This document shows, piece by piece, positions 10,641 through 21,852 of a stretch of DNA of 64,000 nucleotides. The notes under the pieces are model-generated. The model had not been told where the DNA came from. It saw nothing but the letters and a program-made list of their open reading frames with translations, and did not search any database. The stretch's first letter is position 1. Each line of letters starts with the position of its first letter. Location of the stretch: NCBI GenBank assembly GCA_016648135.1, contig JADDOH010001523.1, positions 104,141 to 168,140 on the forward strand. The letters run 5' to 3'. Source of the DNA: Agrypnia vestita. Taxonomy: Eukaryota > Arthropoda > Insecta > Trichoptera > Phryganeidae. The position numbers and the translations under genes were made by a program.

Positions 10641-10917
10641 CTGCCGAGCGGGCACTACCGTAAAGCACTTCCTCGTAAAATGTTTTACAACAAAATTGCT
10701 GTGATTGAATGACGGTGTGTAAAGTTCTCAAAATGGTAAGCCGCCCCGTGTACGACTCATCAACGTGGTCCCCCCCCACGACGTTGTGCAGAGGCCCGAC
10801 CTCTTGATTTTCGCTTTTTGCAATATGTGAATGGTGCCAATCCTGTGACTGCATCCTTTTCACAAACGTTTTTCTAAAAGCGCGCATAAAAAATAGGCCT
10901 TGCGGGGAGCTGATAGC

Positions 10918-11045
10918 AGCCGCTGCCCGAATATTGATGATGACCACTACGCGGCCATTGCTATTTGCTCGCTGCTTGACAGTGTGGTCGGCTATGGTGG
11001 CCACTTCGCGGCTGGTAGAGACCGCTGCGAGGCCATTGGTGTCGT
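10918..11045. repeat. GC-rich minisatellite fragment
   Basis: Contains TACGCGGCCATTGCTATTTG, GGCCACTTCGCGGCTGG and GCGAGGCCATTGGTGTC, which are variants of the words repeated at 1570-1890 and 45830-46010. It is a decayed piece of the same dispersed element. Confidence 0.45.
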
Positions 11046-11289
11046 TATACAGGACAAAAGTTATTCATTATTTTAAGCGACAGATAACTTTTGAGTCAAA
11101 CTATTTTACATCGGCTACATATTTACAAAACCGGTCAGACAGACGTATTTTATTTTGTTTTTGCAAAAACACCATCGTAAAATCTAAACTACTCGTTCAA
11201 ACAATGTTGTGCTATAGGCAATCTGCTTAACATCGTTAGTTAGTTAGTTAGTGTAATAGGTTTATATTATTTTAGAGGGAAAAGGAAAA

Positions 11290-11660
11290 GTTACTTACTT
11301 ACTTATCATCACGCCGTTTCCAGGGGGTAGGCAGAGAGGATTGAGCGCCACACTCTTCGATCCTGTCTCGTCTGATGCACATTCATACACCTTCGCATAC
11401 AAGCTCGACGATTGTTGATGCTCCTCCAGTATCTGGTTAATATGACCATGCCAAGCCTTTTGCGGTCTTGCGCTCTTTCTGGTGCTGTCAACTCTTGCGT
11501 CATTTATTTTTCTTACCATTCTTTCTTCATTCATTCGCTCAACATGCCCAAAGCATCTGAGCGACCCTTTTTTCAACTGTGTTAGGATCAGCTGAACAAT
11601 CTTTCCTGACATCTTCGTTCTTTGGGGATGAAGGTTCTGTATCTCACCGCCCTTCACATT
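11290..11660 (-). mobile_element. LINE C-terminal fragment, frameshifted
   Basis: The minus strand encodes LRCFGHVERMNEERMVRKIN followed by RKSARPQKAWHGHINQILEE. A second frame continues with RACMRRCMNV and RRVWRSILSAYP. This is the well-known end of insect non-LTR reverse transcriptases (GHVERM, RGRPxxxW, WRSIV). The frame changes in the middle, so the copy is dead. No polymerase motifs remain. Confidence 0.7.
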
Positions 11661-13035
11661 TCAACGCCGAATCCAATCAGTCTCACAAAAATAACGCGTA
11701 GTGTTGATTTAAAAATGCCCTTTATTGCTCTAAATGTGCAGGTGTACGGGGAATTAATCCCGAACCAAATTGGTCACTTTGCGGATCTGCTCCAGTCGGC
11801 CGTCGTCGGTTAGAATCCCGCACCGGTCGTAAAAGCGAAAAGCCCCGTAATTTGGGCCTGTAAAAAATAATTCACGCGGCCGGAATTACTGAACCTCTCT
11901 TCCTAAAACCCATTCCGCTTTCCTTAATTTTGCCGATAAACTATTCACAAAATCGCCCTTGAATATTCGTGGCGGCTTTGATGAGCTTTTGTTAATTAAA
12001 TCAGTCCAGCCGCGAAGTTTAATGCATTTATTTTCACCGAAACCGTTTCATAATGCAAAGATTTATTGTGCAATATTTTTAACCTTTTCATTTTTTGTAT
12101 TGCACTAAAGTAAAGTCGAGCCCTAATTAAGTTACTTCTCTGGCCATAATGAAGAAGTTTCATGATGTTGATAACACTATATTGAACTTAATTGAATTTA
12201 AATATAGATCATAACTAATAAACCAGTGAAAAAAAAAATTAAGTGTCATTAAGTGACTGATAAGTAGATTATTTAATTTTACGTAAAAAAAATCGGTAAA
12301 AATATCACAAAGGATCATTATTAAAGGAATACTGAAAAAAAATCTACCTTTTCGACGAAATATCTTTTTAAATTGTTTCCAGTACCAAACGTGGGTGATA
12401 TTTTCAAGCATATATGCTTAGATTTAATATGCAAAGAAAAAACCCTATAGGAAACCAGGAATACTTATGAGAAAAGGAAATCAATTCATAATTCCCAAAT
12501 TTAAAATGACTCAAATGCAGAGAGAGCCACTATATTTATAAAGCCATTAACTGCTACAATAATTTACCTACCTATCGAGATACGCTACATCAGTAACGTT
12601 TCAGAGCAAATTAAAAAAATTAAACCTTCCTAAAATCAAACTTAAATTCATAAATCATTTTAACTTATAGCTTTTTTCAAAATACTTCAACATTTATCAC
12701 ATGCGCGTTAAGCTTGTCGAAGACAAGCATGCTCTGCGACAGGCAAGCATGAGTCTCGAAACCGGTAGACCTAAAATCTGGTAGTGGTTTATACTAATTT
12801 AACTAACATCCTGTTATAATGTCTAACCACAAAGTTAATGCTTTAAATATTAATAATATCACCTCGTTTAATACTAATGTTTAAATTGACCCATCATAGG
12901 ATGGGTATAGGACCTAATTTAAATAACTATCTAGGTATGTTAGTGCATTATACATAATAAACTATCTACTGACTCTAGAAAGTTCGTAGATTTTTTGTGT
13001 TAAGTAATTTATCTAAATTTGTTTTCTTCTTCTTC
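11661..13035. other. Intergenic stretch with one dispersed repeat at 12710-12812
   Basis: At 12750-12812 the run CTCGAAACCGGTAGACC plus TAAAATCTGG and TAGTGGTTTATACTAATTTA matches the reverse complement of 49320-49375, which carries a hammerhead-like core. Here the core itself is decayed. No gene was recognised in the rest. Confidence 0.4.
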
Positions 13036-13474
13036 TGATATAACCTCCAAAAACGTAGAGAAAACACTGACTTAATCACCATATTCAAAATATTAAACGG
13101 CCACACTGATGTGCCTTCGTTACTGGGCCAAATAAAATTCAATATCCCTTCCCGTAGACTCAGAAATAGTGAACTGTTGTTCCTTAGCCATCATAGAACC
13201 AACTACGGATCTCATGCTCCCATGTCACGGTTATGTCGTCTTATAAATTCAAGACAGGATCTGGACGTCTTTGGTGTAAGTCTGTCCAGATTTAAACAGT
13301 CTCTGATTAGATAGTCCAGACCTTGTCTCCATCTTGTTAGTAATTTTCATTTGTCCTTGCTTTTGTATTTAAATTGCTATAATTTTTATTCTGATGTATT
13401 ATATTTTGTTCATGTTATATTATATTTTATTGGACTATGTCCGTTAATATCAATAAATATATATATATATATAC
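13036..13474 (+). mobile_element. LINE C-terminal fragment with 3' UTR and (TA)n tail
   Basis: From about 13044 an open frame reads NLQKRRENTDLITIFKILNG, then FNIPSRRLRNSELLF, RTNYGSHAPMSRLCRL and DVFGVSLSRFKQSL before a stop at 13312-13314. The block order (R..DL..+YK+.NG, VP.R.LR....F, RT.YG...P+.R+CRL.N, D+F..S...F+) is that of jockey-like LINEs. The 3' UTR runs into a TA microsatellite at 13456-13472, a common LINE terminus. Confidence 0.75.
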
Positions 13475-13479
13475 ATATT

Positions 13480-13925
13480 TGTTTGCATGCACCGCGGTTC
13501 GCCCAAGATTTTTTGACATCTTGGATGCGGGGGTCTTTTTTAACAGCGCCATCTCCTGTCGGAGGTCGGCGATCATTCTCGCGATTACGTTTTTATTTAC
13601 CGCCGCACGGAACAACTCAGTCGAGTTACACTTATACCAGTCCCTCAAGTTATGCAGCCATGAGATGAGGTATCTTAATAGTTTGCACCACCCCTCGGTC
13701 TTCTCCCATACGCCGGAGGACTTCATCCTTCGTCACTCTATCCACCCAGACAACTTTCAATATGCGTCCATTGTTCCATTCAAAAGTCTCGACTTTGTGG
13801 TTTAGTTCTTGGTTTAGCATCCATGTCTCCGCCTCATATAAGAGAATGGAAAACATATAACACCGAACCATACGCATTCTAAATCCTAGGCTTTGGGGGA
13901 GGGGGATAGAACGATGAAAATTCAT
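13480..13925 (-). mobile_element. LINE C-terminal fragment with internal deletion
   Basis: The minus strand begins SLGFRMRMVRCYMFSILLYE and continues AETWMLNQELNHKVETFEW and RVTKDEVLRRMGEDRGVV. Another frame then gives WLHNLRDWYKCNSTELFRAA and IARMIADLRQE. These are the classic C-terminal blocks of insect endonuclease-reverse transcriptase LINEs (YGAETW, E.FE.W, EVLRR+, LRDW, LFRAA...A.M+A+LR). The GHV/GRP block between them is missing, so about 40-50 codons were lost. Confidence 0.75.
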
Positions 13926-13929
13926 TATG

Positions 13930-15240
13930 TGGTGGTGAATATGTATTCATTGAATGCGATCAAGCTTTCTTTTCGTTTTACAAAGCTTTTTAATTACCAT
14001 TGTTTTGAAAGCTTTTGCACATACAAAACTTTTATTTTATTGTGATTGTATACGGCATACATTGGTTAATATTTTTCATTAATAAATTATTTCGAAAATT
14101 TCAATATGACGGACTTATAATATATATACTGTCCCGCGAAGATCCTTCTCCGTGATGGTCGCAGCTGGTACATGGCGTGACATGTTATCATCACATGTTA
14201 TCAACGTGTGATGACAAGTCTCGGAGTTTAAGTGAAATAAAAAAGTGATTTGTTTTGTTGTTAAATTATGCAATGTCTATGACGTAGCATATAACAAAAA
14301 AAAAGTTGCAAATGGGAGTACTTTGGAAATAATTTTTTAAGGTTTAAAGTAAGCAAAAGACACATTTAATGAAAAAAAAAATCGCACGCTACTTCGGAGA
14401 TGACGAATGCTAATGGTAAGATGTCTGCAAAATTTGAACAAAATCGGCCCAATAATTTTTGAAATATTTTATCTTATCCGTCTGAAAAAAATCGAGAAAT
14501 AAAAAAATTCATTTGAATTTAATTCACCTTCTACTCCAGCTTCAAATTACTGTAACTACTAAGGCAACTACTAAGATAAAGCAAAAAGCGATATCTTGAA
14601 AATTTCAAGGTAGTGTAGAAACCCCTTAAATGGAAGAAAATGAGACAAGAACAATACAATGTTTTCAACATTTCAACCTATAATGTGATTGAATATCACC
14701 TTATACAATACGTTTCGCTGTAACACGCACAAATCACATTACGCCTTCCCTCTTATTCAAACAGCGCTCCGCGTAACAATTTCTTCAATTACCGGCGCAC
14801 TAGTTGCCATCCCGCCCGATCTTCTGCTGCAGCCGCTTCCCACGGTGTCCGGGTCCCAGCCGATGGTTGGCCGCGCCAGCCGTCACCCCCGCCCGGCCGC
14901 CTGATGGCCGCCCGAAATCGGGAATGATGGCCGATATCCGCGGGAGGTCGTGACATCCGGCCATGCGCACTCATTCACGCCTATGGTGTTTCGATGGTGT
15001 CCAATGCGAGCTCAGCATCGTGTGCTATTGCTGAAAATATGGTAATCGGTGAATCCGCTTTTTCGTTCGTCAGTTGGGTTAGTTCTCTTCGGCGAATCTC
15101 CACAGATGCACTCTTGAATTCAATTTCAATTCAATTTTTAATTTATTTATTTTTAATATAACATTTACGTTACAAACATATGTTTAATTCGTAAATATTA
15201 TTAACAAATGAGATAATATACACACAACAAAATATCAAAC
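13930..15240. other. Intergenic stretch; GC-rich island 14790-14990
   Basis: 13930-14760 is AT-rich with nothing recognised. 14790-14990 is a GC-rich unique block (for example GCAGCCGCTTCCCACGGTGT) without a convincing coding frame, so it is a candidate conserved non-coding element. The remainder to 15240 is AT-rich. Confidence 0.3.
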
Positions 15241-15244
15241 GTAT

Positions 15245-15665
15245 ATAAATTCATTCATATCATAGGTGTAGGAGAATCCTGCTTCGGAAAACCCCTTCAG
15301 ACACATGGAATATATCAATACCCAAAGCGATTTTGTTCAGCATAGCTGTAGCTCTTCCAACAGGCATAACCATCGGCAGGCTGGTCCTGTATATTGGAAT
15401 GTGAAACAATCTATGCTGACGATGTCTGAGGTAATTATCAGGAACATACAAACCAATTTCAGTATTATCGATCATACCGCGCAACAATCGATAAAAATGT
15501 GTAATCAAATACACATTCCTTCTAGTCTCTAGATTCTAGACTATTGTAGCCAAGCATACCCTGGAGAAACTCGGTTGGGTAAAGCCAAGGATAATGTCCG
15601 TACTCTCTCGTATAGAGATATCTCAGAAAATTTTTTTGGACTTTCTCCACCATAAGAAAGTATTT
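15245..15665 (-). mobile_element. LINE C-terminal fragment
   Basis: The minus strand encodes VEKVQKNFLRYLYTREYGHY, then PWLYPTEFLQGMLGYNSLES and, after a stop, FLSIVARYDR. A frame change leads to LFHIPIYRTSLPMVMPVGRA and NKIALGIDIFHVS. This is a typical LINE end (+VQ+.FLR, YP...F.+G.LG+.SLE.R, P+.RA....N...DIF). Stops and frame changes make it inactive. Confidence 0.7.
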
Positions 15666-15900
15666 GCTCTATGATTCCGTGATTTAATTTCATATTCTGT
15701 TTGTCTAACTTTTCAGAATAAATGGTTAATAAATAAATGGTAACATAAGAGAGAACTTGCTCTATGATACCGTGAATTAATTTCATATTCTGTTTGTCTA
15801 ACTTTTCAGAATAAATGGTTAACAGAATAAATGGTAAACATAAGAGAGTACCTACTTGCTCTATGATACCGTGATTTAATTTCATATTCTGTTTGTCTTT
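15657..15900. repeat. Three tandem copies of a roughly 100-bp unit
   Basis: The word TTGCTCTATGAT followed by CCGTGATTTAATTTCATATT and CTGTTTGTCTAACTTTTCAG occurs three times (starting near 15661, 15756 and 15857), with indels between copies. A minus-strand frame stays open through the array and repeats EKLDKQNMKLNHGIIEQ. The array sits directly upstream, in LINE orientation, of the coding fragment at 15245-15665 and may be an expanded LINE segment. Confidence 0.7.
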
Positions 15901-16189
15901 TTTGAATAAATTTTTCATAATATTTAAATGGTTGCTTTTCAAGCTGAATTCTGAGTTTGCCGAGCTGATATCAGTTCAAAATTGTTTCATTTCATAAAAT
16001 ACATTAATTTTAGGTGTGGTTTTACTATGTGCTACGCTCTAAAGCCCTGTTTTGAGGCTGGCAACGTACTTTAGGCACTTGATACTGAGATTTACCTCTA
16101 CTAAATCTCTGTAATTTAGCTCATCATGATCCTTTACTGTCCTTTATCGATCTCGGGCGTGGTTCTGAGCAACCTTTTCATTTGTTTAT

Positions 16190-16860
16190 TATAATTCAAA
16201 ACAGCGTTAAAAATATCATTTTATTGCAATTAACAATATGATGATAGTATTTTTGTGACTTCTATTTTGAAATTGTTAGTAGTCAATTGTTTGGTCTGTT
16301 GCGCTAGGTCATTGTATAATTTTATTCCGTTACAAATTAGTCGTGATAGTTTTGTTTTTGTTTTGGCTTGGGTTATGTGATAGTTTTGAGCCGTTCTAGT
16401 ATAGTGATGATGATTTTGATGTATTTTGTGTAATTAAATGTCTTCGTCTTGTATTTTGCCATTTACCAGCTTGTGAATGAGTTTTAATGTTTCGATTTTT
16501 TGTAATGTTATCAATTGCTATGTTATTCGGTAAACCGTTTCAGTTGTATTTCAAATTGTAGACCATTTTCAGTATTTTATTTTCGTTGGAGTCTATTTAG
16601 GTTCGTCTTGTTTCCGGTTCCCCAGAAGGGTATCGTACTATTCGTACATCAGAATTTTTATGGTTTTAGGTGTGATTTCGTGTAATTTGTGGAAAAAGCT
16701 AGTCAGCTTAGACATAGAGTCAAAGTCTATCAATTCATTCATTACCAAAATGGAAAAAAATTGACTTAAATTGTCGTCTTTTCTTATGCCTGTCATTATT
16801 GAAATTGTATTGCTAAGTTCATTATCACTTTTAACTCTGAAAATTTTTCTTGACAATAAT
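16190..16860 (-). mobile_element. Probable LINE C-terminal fragment, heavily mutated
   Basis: Minus-strand frames give IPFWGTGNKTNLNRLQRK, then LQKIETLKLIHKLVNGKIQD, NHHYTRTAQNYHITQ and NGIKLYNDLAQQTKQL. The spacing (WG....L..LQ, L.....L+HK..NG, H.Y.TR, NG+K+YN.L) suggests a LINE tail. Several stops and frame shifts interrupt it. The upstream part (16638-16860, DNLSQFFSILVMNELIDFDS) is unassigned and may be from another element. Confidence 0.5.
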
Positions 16861-17079
16861 AAGCCGTGACAAACGCCATGAATAAAATGTATAGCCCTTG
16901 TCTGTATTTTGCTAAAATATTTTGTATTGTTGCGTGCTTTCTTACACTGCTGGGTTTATGTTTCAGCACAGCTATAAATATGCGCAACTTTCTAATCCAC
17001 AATTTTTTTTTTTTTTAAAAAAACTGTATTCCTCCATTACAGAAAATTCCAAAATGTCCAACACATCTCACACGGCTCG

Positions 17080-17470
17080 ATAAAGCGGATTCCGTCCGCG
17101 CTGCTTTAAATATATTCCACGGAACGCCGTCAACTATCCGATTCAGTTGATTTTAACGGCCGATGCATATCCTCTGTTCGGCCTTTTTTGGGTTATTTTG
17201 CCTTGTGTACGCCGACGTCACGGGACAGCTCCAAGTGTCCATCATTAGCCCTAATAAGGGCCCCCGACGCGACCGGTAGGGTTTGCATACAAAGACAAAT
17301 ATGCAAGGTAGATCGGCCCCGAAATGGAGGGCAATAAATTACCCTCCCGGTTGATAAAGTGACGTGGTCGCGCGTTCATTATATTACTTTGCATCGGCAG
17401 TGGATCGAAGACTTCCTTTCGATTCGCAACCCCCGCGTACTGCGAGGCTGTCTATTAACTGTTATGTTAC
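17080..17470. promoter_or_regulatory. GC-rich unique island (possible conserved regulatory DNA)
   Basis: Contains TTTAACGGCCGATGCATATC, a CRE-like TGACG in GCCGACGTCACGGGACAG, and CATTAGCCCTAATAAGGGCC. It is non-repetitive and not convincingly coding. The label rests on composition and the palindromic words only. Confidence 0.25.
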
Positions 17471-17576
17471 TACCCGAAATTTCTCACACTAGTTGCTACC
17501 CAAGGTACCCGGGTACTCAACCTGGATGGACGTTCCTGCATACATTATTTTTGTATTGTACCTCAAAAATTGATAT

Positions 17577-18293
17577 TTATTTATTTATTTATTTATTTAA
17601 AAATCCTTGTTTACAAATAAGATACTTAATACTAATTTAACAATAAATCATAAGATAAAACATAAGATAATTTACACATTTTTTTGTTTTGTTTAATTTG
17701 TGGATTATGCCACTCCACTAGGCTACGCCTGTCCCAGAGTGGCGTTATAGCACACAATTATAATATTTTTTCGAGTTCGTCAGTAGTATTTATTTTCATA
17801 AGGTAGTTATTATGTATCTATAGAGTATCAAGTGGAATGTTAGTGAAAGTTGAGTTAGTCATAAGTCCAAGTGTAAATATGTGTAGAATAATTGTTTAAT
17901 GTAAAAAGGGTTAAAGTTTTGTTTAAGATTATTTTTTTATTTTCCTTAATTAATTAATTAATTTATATAGGTATATATTTTTATTTAAAGACATTATTAC
18001 GCAATTACAGTAAGTAAATTTTCAGTTGCTGTTCTACCTTTGGAGGTAAGCCAGTTGTTTGCTAAAGCTTTTATTTTATTAATTGAGTATATTCTGATTT
18101 CCGGGAAGTCTGTTTTAAATATGTTAAATATTTTAGGCCCTATGTATGAGTAATTTTTCTGTCCATGTGTTGTCTTAGTTTTTGGTATTTCGTCAAGGTT
18201 TCGTAATGCTTGTCTAGTATTATGTGAATGCGAGTTACTGGTTGCTGTTAGGTGGTTTGTGTTTTTAATGTAGAAGATGAGGGTAGACTTAAC
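17577..18293 (-). mobile_element. LINE 3' region, family H, with (TTTA)n tail
   Basis: This is a close, 5'-truncated copy of 60130-60960 in the same orientation (for example CACTAGGCTACGCCTGTCCC against CTACTAGGCTACGCCTGTCC, and GGAGGTAAGCCAGTTGTTTG against its counterpart). On the minus strand the last codons of the reverse transcriptase precede a long 3' UTR that ends in repeated TTTA on the plus strand (17577-17600). The small divergence suggests fairly recent activity. Confidence 0.75.
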
Positions 18294-18583
18294 GAATGAT
18301 ATATGTGGTTAAAAAGATTTTTAGAATGTCACTACTGCTCATAGCTATGTCCGTCTTCCCTTTATTTCCCTTGCTTTCAAATAATTTAAATAACGGATAT
18401 TCAAATGGATGATGGCGTTTATGAACAAAATTATTTAAACTTGAGATCGCCGGGTACCCGGGTAGTAACATAAAGGTTAAACCATTCAAGATTTGTTTAT
18501 GACTTCGTAGGATTTGAAAGTTCACCATTGACCTAGCTGTTGTGATCTTATTGCTGTTTTACCTCTTGCAGATGTGTCTAGAC
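18294..18583. other. Flanking DNA of the nested hAT locus
   Basis: Nothing recognised apart from the octamer GTCTAGAC at 18576-18583, the left target duplication of the hAT element that follows. Confidence 0.4.
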
Positions 18584-19785
18584 CAGTGGTTCCCAAAGTT
18601 GGAAGGACCGCGACCCACCAAAAAAAAATTCAGTTTTCGGGACCCACATTTTCCCGATACCAGGCGCGTGCAGTGGGAACATTGAAGCATGTCTTTTTTG
18701 TAATCGTATATTTTGGAAAAAAATCGAAATTTAATATTTATGCTGTAGATTCTTATAATATATCAAAATATGAATGCTATGATATTTATTTCCAGTCACC
18801 GTATCAAAACCGTATCACAACTCTATATCAAAACAATTTACAGCAGGTCAATTAATGTATACCTTATTGGGTGAGATGTTATTACCTACACTGTTAGTTT
18901 TTCTAAAAAGTGTGTTATAAATGTAAACAAGCTTTCTAGAAAAACTAACAGTGTAGGTAATAACATTTCACACAATAAGGTATAACCTATATTGACCTGC
19001 TGTAAATTTATTTGGTTTGGAGTTAGCGGTGTCTGAAAACATACGACTCATATGTTGTATTCCAATTTTTTTCAAAATAATTGATTACGTAAAAGTCATG
19101 CTGCGATGTTCCCATTGCACGCCCCTGCCCGATACATATTGTGACTATACGAAGGACCGTTCAATTAAGAAAAAAAGAAAAACATCTTAAGATTTAATCT
19201 TAATTTTTAATTACCTACGAAAAATATTAAAATGTGATATTTTAATGGGAAGGAAGCTTTTGTTGCCTATTTTTTGTCACAACAGCATTAGTGTCGACTT
19301 CAATTTTAGTCACTTTTAATCGCAGTGAATTCGATACGTCCAATTTTTTTCTGTATTTAGTCTTAATAGAAACGATGACAGAAAATCCTACTTCACATAA
19401 GTATGACGTAGTGAAGGGAGGGAGGACTTTCAGGAGCTCTTCACTTGCTTTTGTCGATATTTCAGTTGGTATTTTGTCTTAAAATGGATTACAAATCCGG
19501 ATCATCCTGTTGAACTTTTTCATCTCTTCTTCGAAGTGGGCGTTAAAGTTATTTTTCAACTCTGTTATATGAGTGGAAATTGCAGACACTGCATTTATAT
19601 CTGGTTGCACTTCGTCTTCTATATTAAAAGTTTCACAACAATCATACTTGCCTTCCTCGACACATTTCTTAAAAAACACCGTATAAATGTCGGGTCCATC
19701 TGATCCTTGCGTGTATAAATTAAGTTTATTTAACTTTGAGAAAATGTCTGCCAAGTACTGGCTGCAACCCACCTAATATTCTATG
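18584..19785 (-). mobile_element. hAT transposon with ZBED-like transposase remnant
   Basis: The palindromic octamer GTCTAGAC borders both ends (18576-18583 and 19786-19793), matching the 8-bp target duplication and nTnnnnAn preference of hAT elements. The left terminus CAGTGGTTCCCAAAG is hAT-like; the right end is decayed. On the minus strand, YLADIFSKLNKLNLYTQGSD to KFNRMIRICNPF (19772 to 19482) and, in a shifted frame near 19290-19450, VLPPFTTSYLCEVGFS with TKYRKKLDVSNSLRLK form the C-terminal part of a ZBED5/SCAND3-like transposase, including the hATC dimerisation domain. The N-terminal BED finger and catalytic regions are missing. A hAT MITE (18661-19127) sits inside. Confidence 0.8.
18661..19127. 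mobile_element. hAT MITE nested in the larger hAT element
   Basis: Perfect 8-bp duplications CCCGATAC lie at 18653-18660 and 19128-19135. The left end CAGGCGCGTGCAGTGGGAAC and the right end (reverse complement CAGGGGCGTGCAATGGGAAC) form long terminal inverted repeats. The middle (18836-19008) is itself a palindrome, with TTACAGCAGGTCAAT at its left edge and ATTGACCTGCTGTAA at its right. No coding capacity. A second copy lies at 21081-21265. Confidence 0.85.
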
Positions 19786-19793
19786 GTCTAGAC

Positions 19794-20150
19794 AATCTTC
19801 AAAACCTCAAAAACTTAAATGGCTTATACGCCTAGAGCGGATTGAATATAAGTTGTGTCTCACAATTTTCAAGGCTATTCACCAAACGGTCTCTTAATCT
19901 GCATCCCATTTATCGCAAAAAATAGACAAGTAAAACTTCGCTTAGCATCAGTATCCAATACAAGTAGGTTGGTTGAAGTAAACACGTCCACAAAACTAAC
20001 TTCGTTGACCGTGCTTTCACGTGCGGTGACTGGACCAAAGTAATCGAATAAACTACTGAACAATCTGAGACAACCAAAGTTAAAAAAATAACTAAAGACG
20101 TCCTATTTAGACAATCTTACAAAAACTTATGGTATCAGACCGTTACATAG
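19794..20150 (+). mobile_element. LINE C-terminal fragment
   Basis: Plus-strand frames read LIRLERIEYKLCLTIFKAIH and, after frame changes, TSTKLTSLTVLSRAVTGPK and KTSYLDNLTKTYG. This resembles the final part of CR1/L2-type LINE ORF2 (R+.YKLC.L.+K..H, then a serine/threonine-rich stretch and a basic tail). It directly follows the right target duplication of the hAT element, so the hAT probably inserted into or beside it. Confidence 0.5.
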
Positions 20151-21080
20151 TAGCTAATGTTTTATACTCCAAGTTATGCACGAAAACACCTAATTTTTCC
20201 TGGTCGTCTCAACTACATTAGTCTTATCGTCTATTCCATTCTTTGCATGGCATCCATTTAACAAGTAGGTAATTTCAAATCAGTTGTTTTCAGCCAGCAA
20301 GTTGTTTTGTAAAATGATTTTAATGTGTAAAGTAGCCTTGAGGTGAGATCTGACGAAAACGGCGCTGTAGAAGTCATCCTAATATCAATATATTGATATT
20401 TTCATTTTATTCAAGGCTTACAACAGCAAGCTGCTTTTATCGTTCGCAAATATGGAATTGTAAAAACTGTTATTAGAAATGTAATTGTAATTTTAAAAAC
20501 TGTTATTAGAAATGTAATTGTAATTATAAAAACTAACCAATGTACTTATTTTACCTTAAGGGGTAGGGTTCCTCGTCTTGCCAGAAAACATAAATGGTAT
20601 TTTACGCATCGTTGCTCCACCACTCAAGTACATTTTGCCATAAAAACGGCTGCCGAAGGGACCACCCTTTTCGCAGCCACTAAGTGCACCTACTCTCTTG
20701 GTAGCCGCTAACATCTGCAGGTACTCCAATTCTGACCGCATTGGTACTTCTACATGATTCTACAATAGTTTTTCTATAAGAACGATATGATTTTAAAATA
20801 AAATAAAAGAAAAACTGTTTAAGGCGCAACTTTTAAAAAAAAATTAATTTGCAGCACAAACGAATATATTTTATGTTTATTTTGTGACCTTGACTTCTTT
20901 TACAGGAGTGAGTGAATTCGTTTTTTATCTACATAACATTTTCCTGACGATAAGCAAATTTATTTTGATAAGAATTAAACACTACCTACTTAAGTTACCC
21001 CCCGAGAGATTGAAATTAATTTTAAATATATATTTTAGTCATATTTTATCAATTTGTGAATTAACCTTAACGTATAGATC
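20151..21080. other. Intergenic stretch; unassigned minus-strand frame 20556-20741
   Basis: A 61-codon minus-strand frame reads LAATKRVGALSGCEKGGPFG and continues KMYLSGGATMRKIPFMFSG. It looks moderately protein-like but matches no family I know. A tandem duplication of TAAAAACTGTTATTAGAAAT lies near 20460-20530. Nothing else was recognised. Confidence 0.3.
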
Positions 21081-21265
21081 AGTGACGTGCAGTCAGAACA
21101 ATGAAGCATGACTTTTTTCTAAGCATCAGAATAATAACCATATCATTCCGATTGAAATATTTCACAATATTCTGTCACATAGAAATATTTAATTTTGATA
21201 TTATTCCTCAATATGTATTTTCGCAAAGGTCTTGATTTAATGTTCTCACTGCACACGCATAATAT
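21081..21265. mobile_element. hAT MITE, short second copy of the 18661-19127 family
   Basis: The left end CAGTGACGTGCAGTCAGAAC and AATGAAGCATGACTTTTTTC, with the right end TTTAATGTTCTCACTGCACA, match the terminal repeats of the nested MITE. Possible flanking octamers GTATAGAT and ATATAGCT agree at six of eight positions. Most of the interior is deleted. Confidence 0.6.
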
Positions 21266-21394
21266 AGCTATAGGTCGTTGCGTACTTTTTACAGATTTTT
21301 TTAAGCTCTACAACTTTTCTATAGAAAGCATTCATAAATCTCTTACCGTGCATACCGTTATTACACCAACATGTATAAAAAAAACATTTCCATC

Positions 21395-21850
21395 GTCAGG
21401 TGTTTTATAACTGTCAAAATATCATGGATATATATGAATAATCATGATTTTTCTGAATTTGCAAATCATTTATTAGAAAATGATCACGGTTTTGATAAAA
21501 ATTTAGGACTTTCTATTTTACACGTAAATAATTTTGGTCTGAAATTGAATAATTTAGAATCACTAGAAATTAGTAAAGCATGAAATAGTAAACAAAATAT
21601 TATTAATAATCAATTAAATTTAACTACTAGCCCAATTCTAAAAATTTTTCCAATAATTTCGAGTAATCGAGAACTTCAGTAATAATATTTAAAATAATTT
21701 TTCAAATAATTTAGAAAATCAAGAAACAAAAGACATTTCATTATGATATTTTGAAAGTTATACAACACCCTGACGATGGAAAGATTTTTCTGAAACATGT
21801 TGTTGTAATTAATCAAATAAAAGAAGTAGATATATACAAATAATACAATC
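21395..21850 (+). mobile_element. Penelope-like element 3' end with hammerhead-like core
   Basis: The plus-strand frame reads NNHDFSEFANHLLENDHGFD, then LGLSILHVNNFGLKLNNLES, ending at a TGA near 21583. This is the segment after the GIY-YIG core in Penelope-like elements (the HLLE.DH.FD block). About 190 bases downstream, CTGACGA (21770-21776), a short stem and GAAAC (21792-21796) resemble the catalytic core reported in Penelope-like elements. The fragment is 5'-truncated. Confidence 0.6.
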
Positions 21851-21852
21851 AA

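Noticed and set aside
12720..12765. Hammerhead core at the 12710 repeat
   Set aside because: The phrase CTGCGACAGG replaces CTGANGA and the stem II sequence is lost, so only the GAAAC side remains.
15657..15900. CRISPR-like array
   Set aside because: Only three units, repeats too long, spacers lacking, and the genome is eukaryotic; it is a plain tandem repeat.
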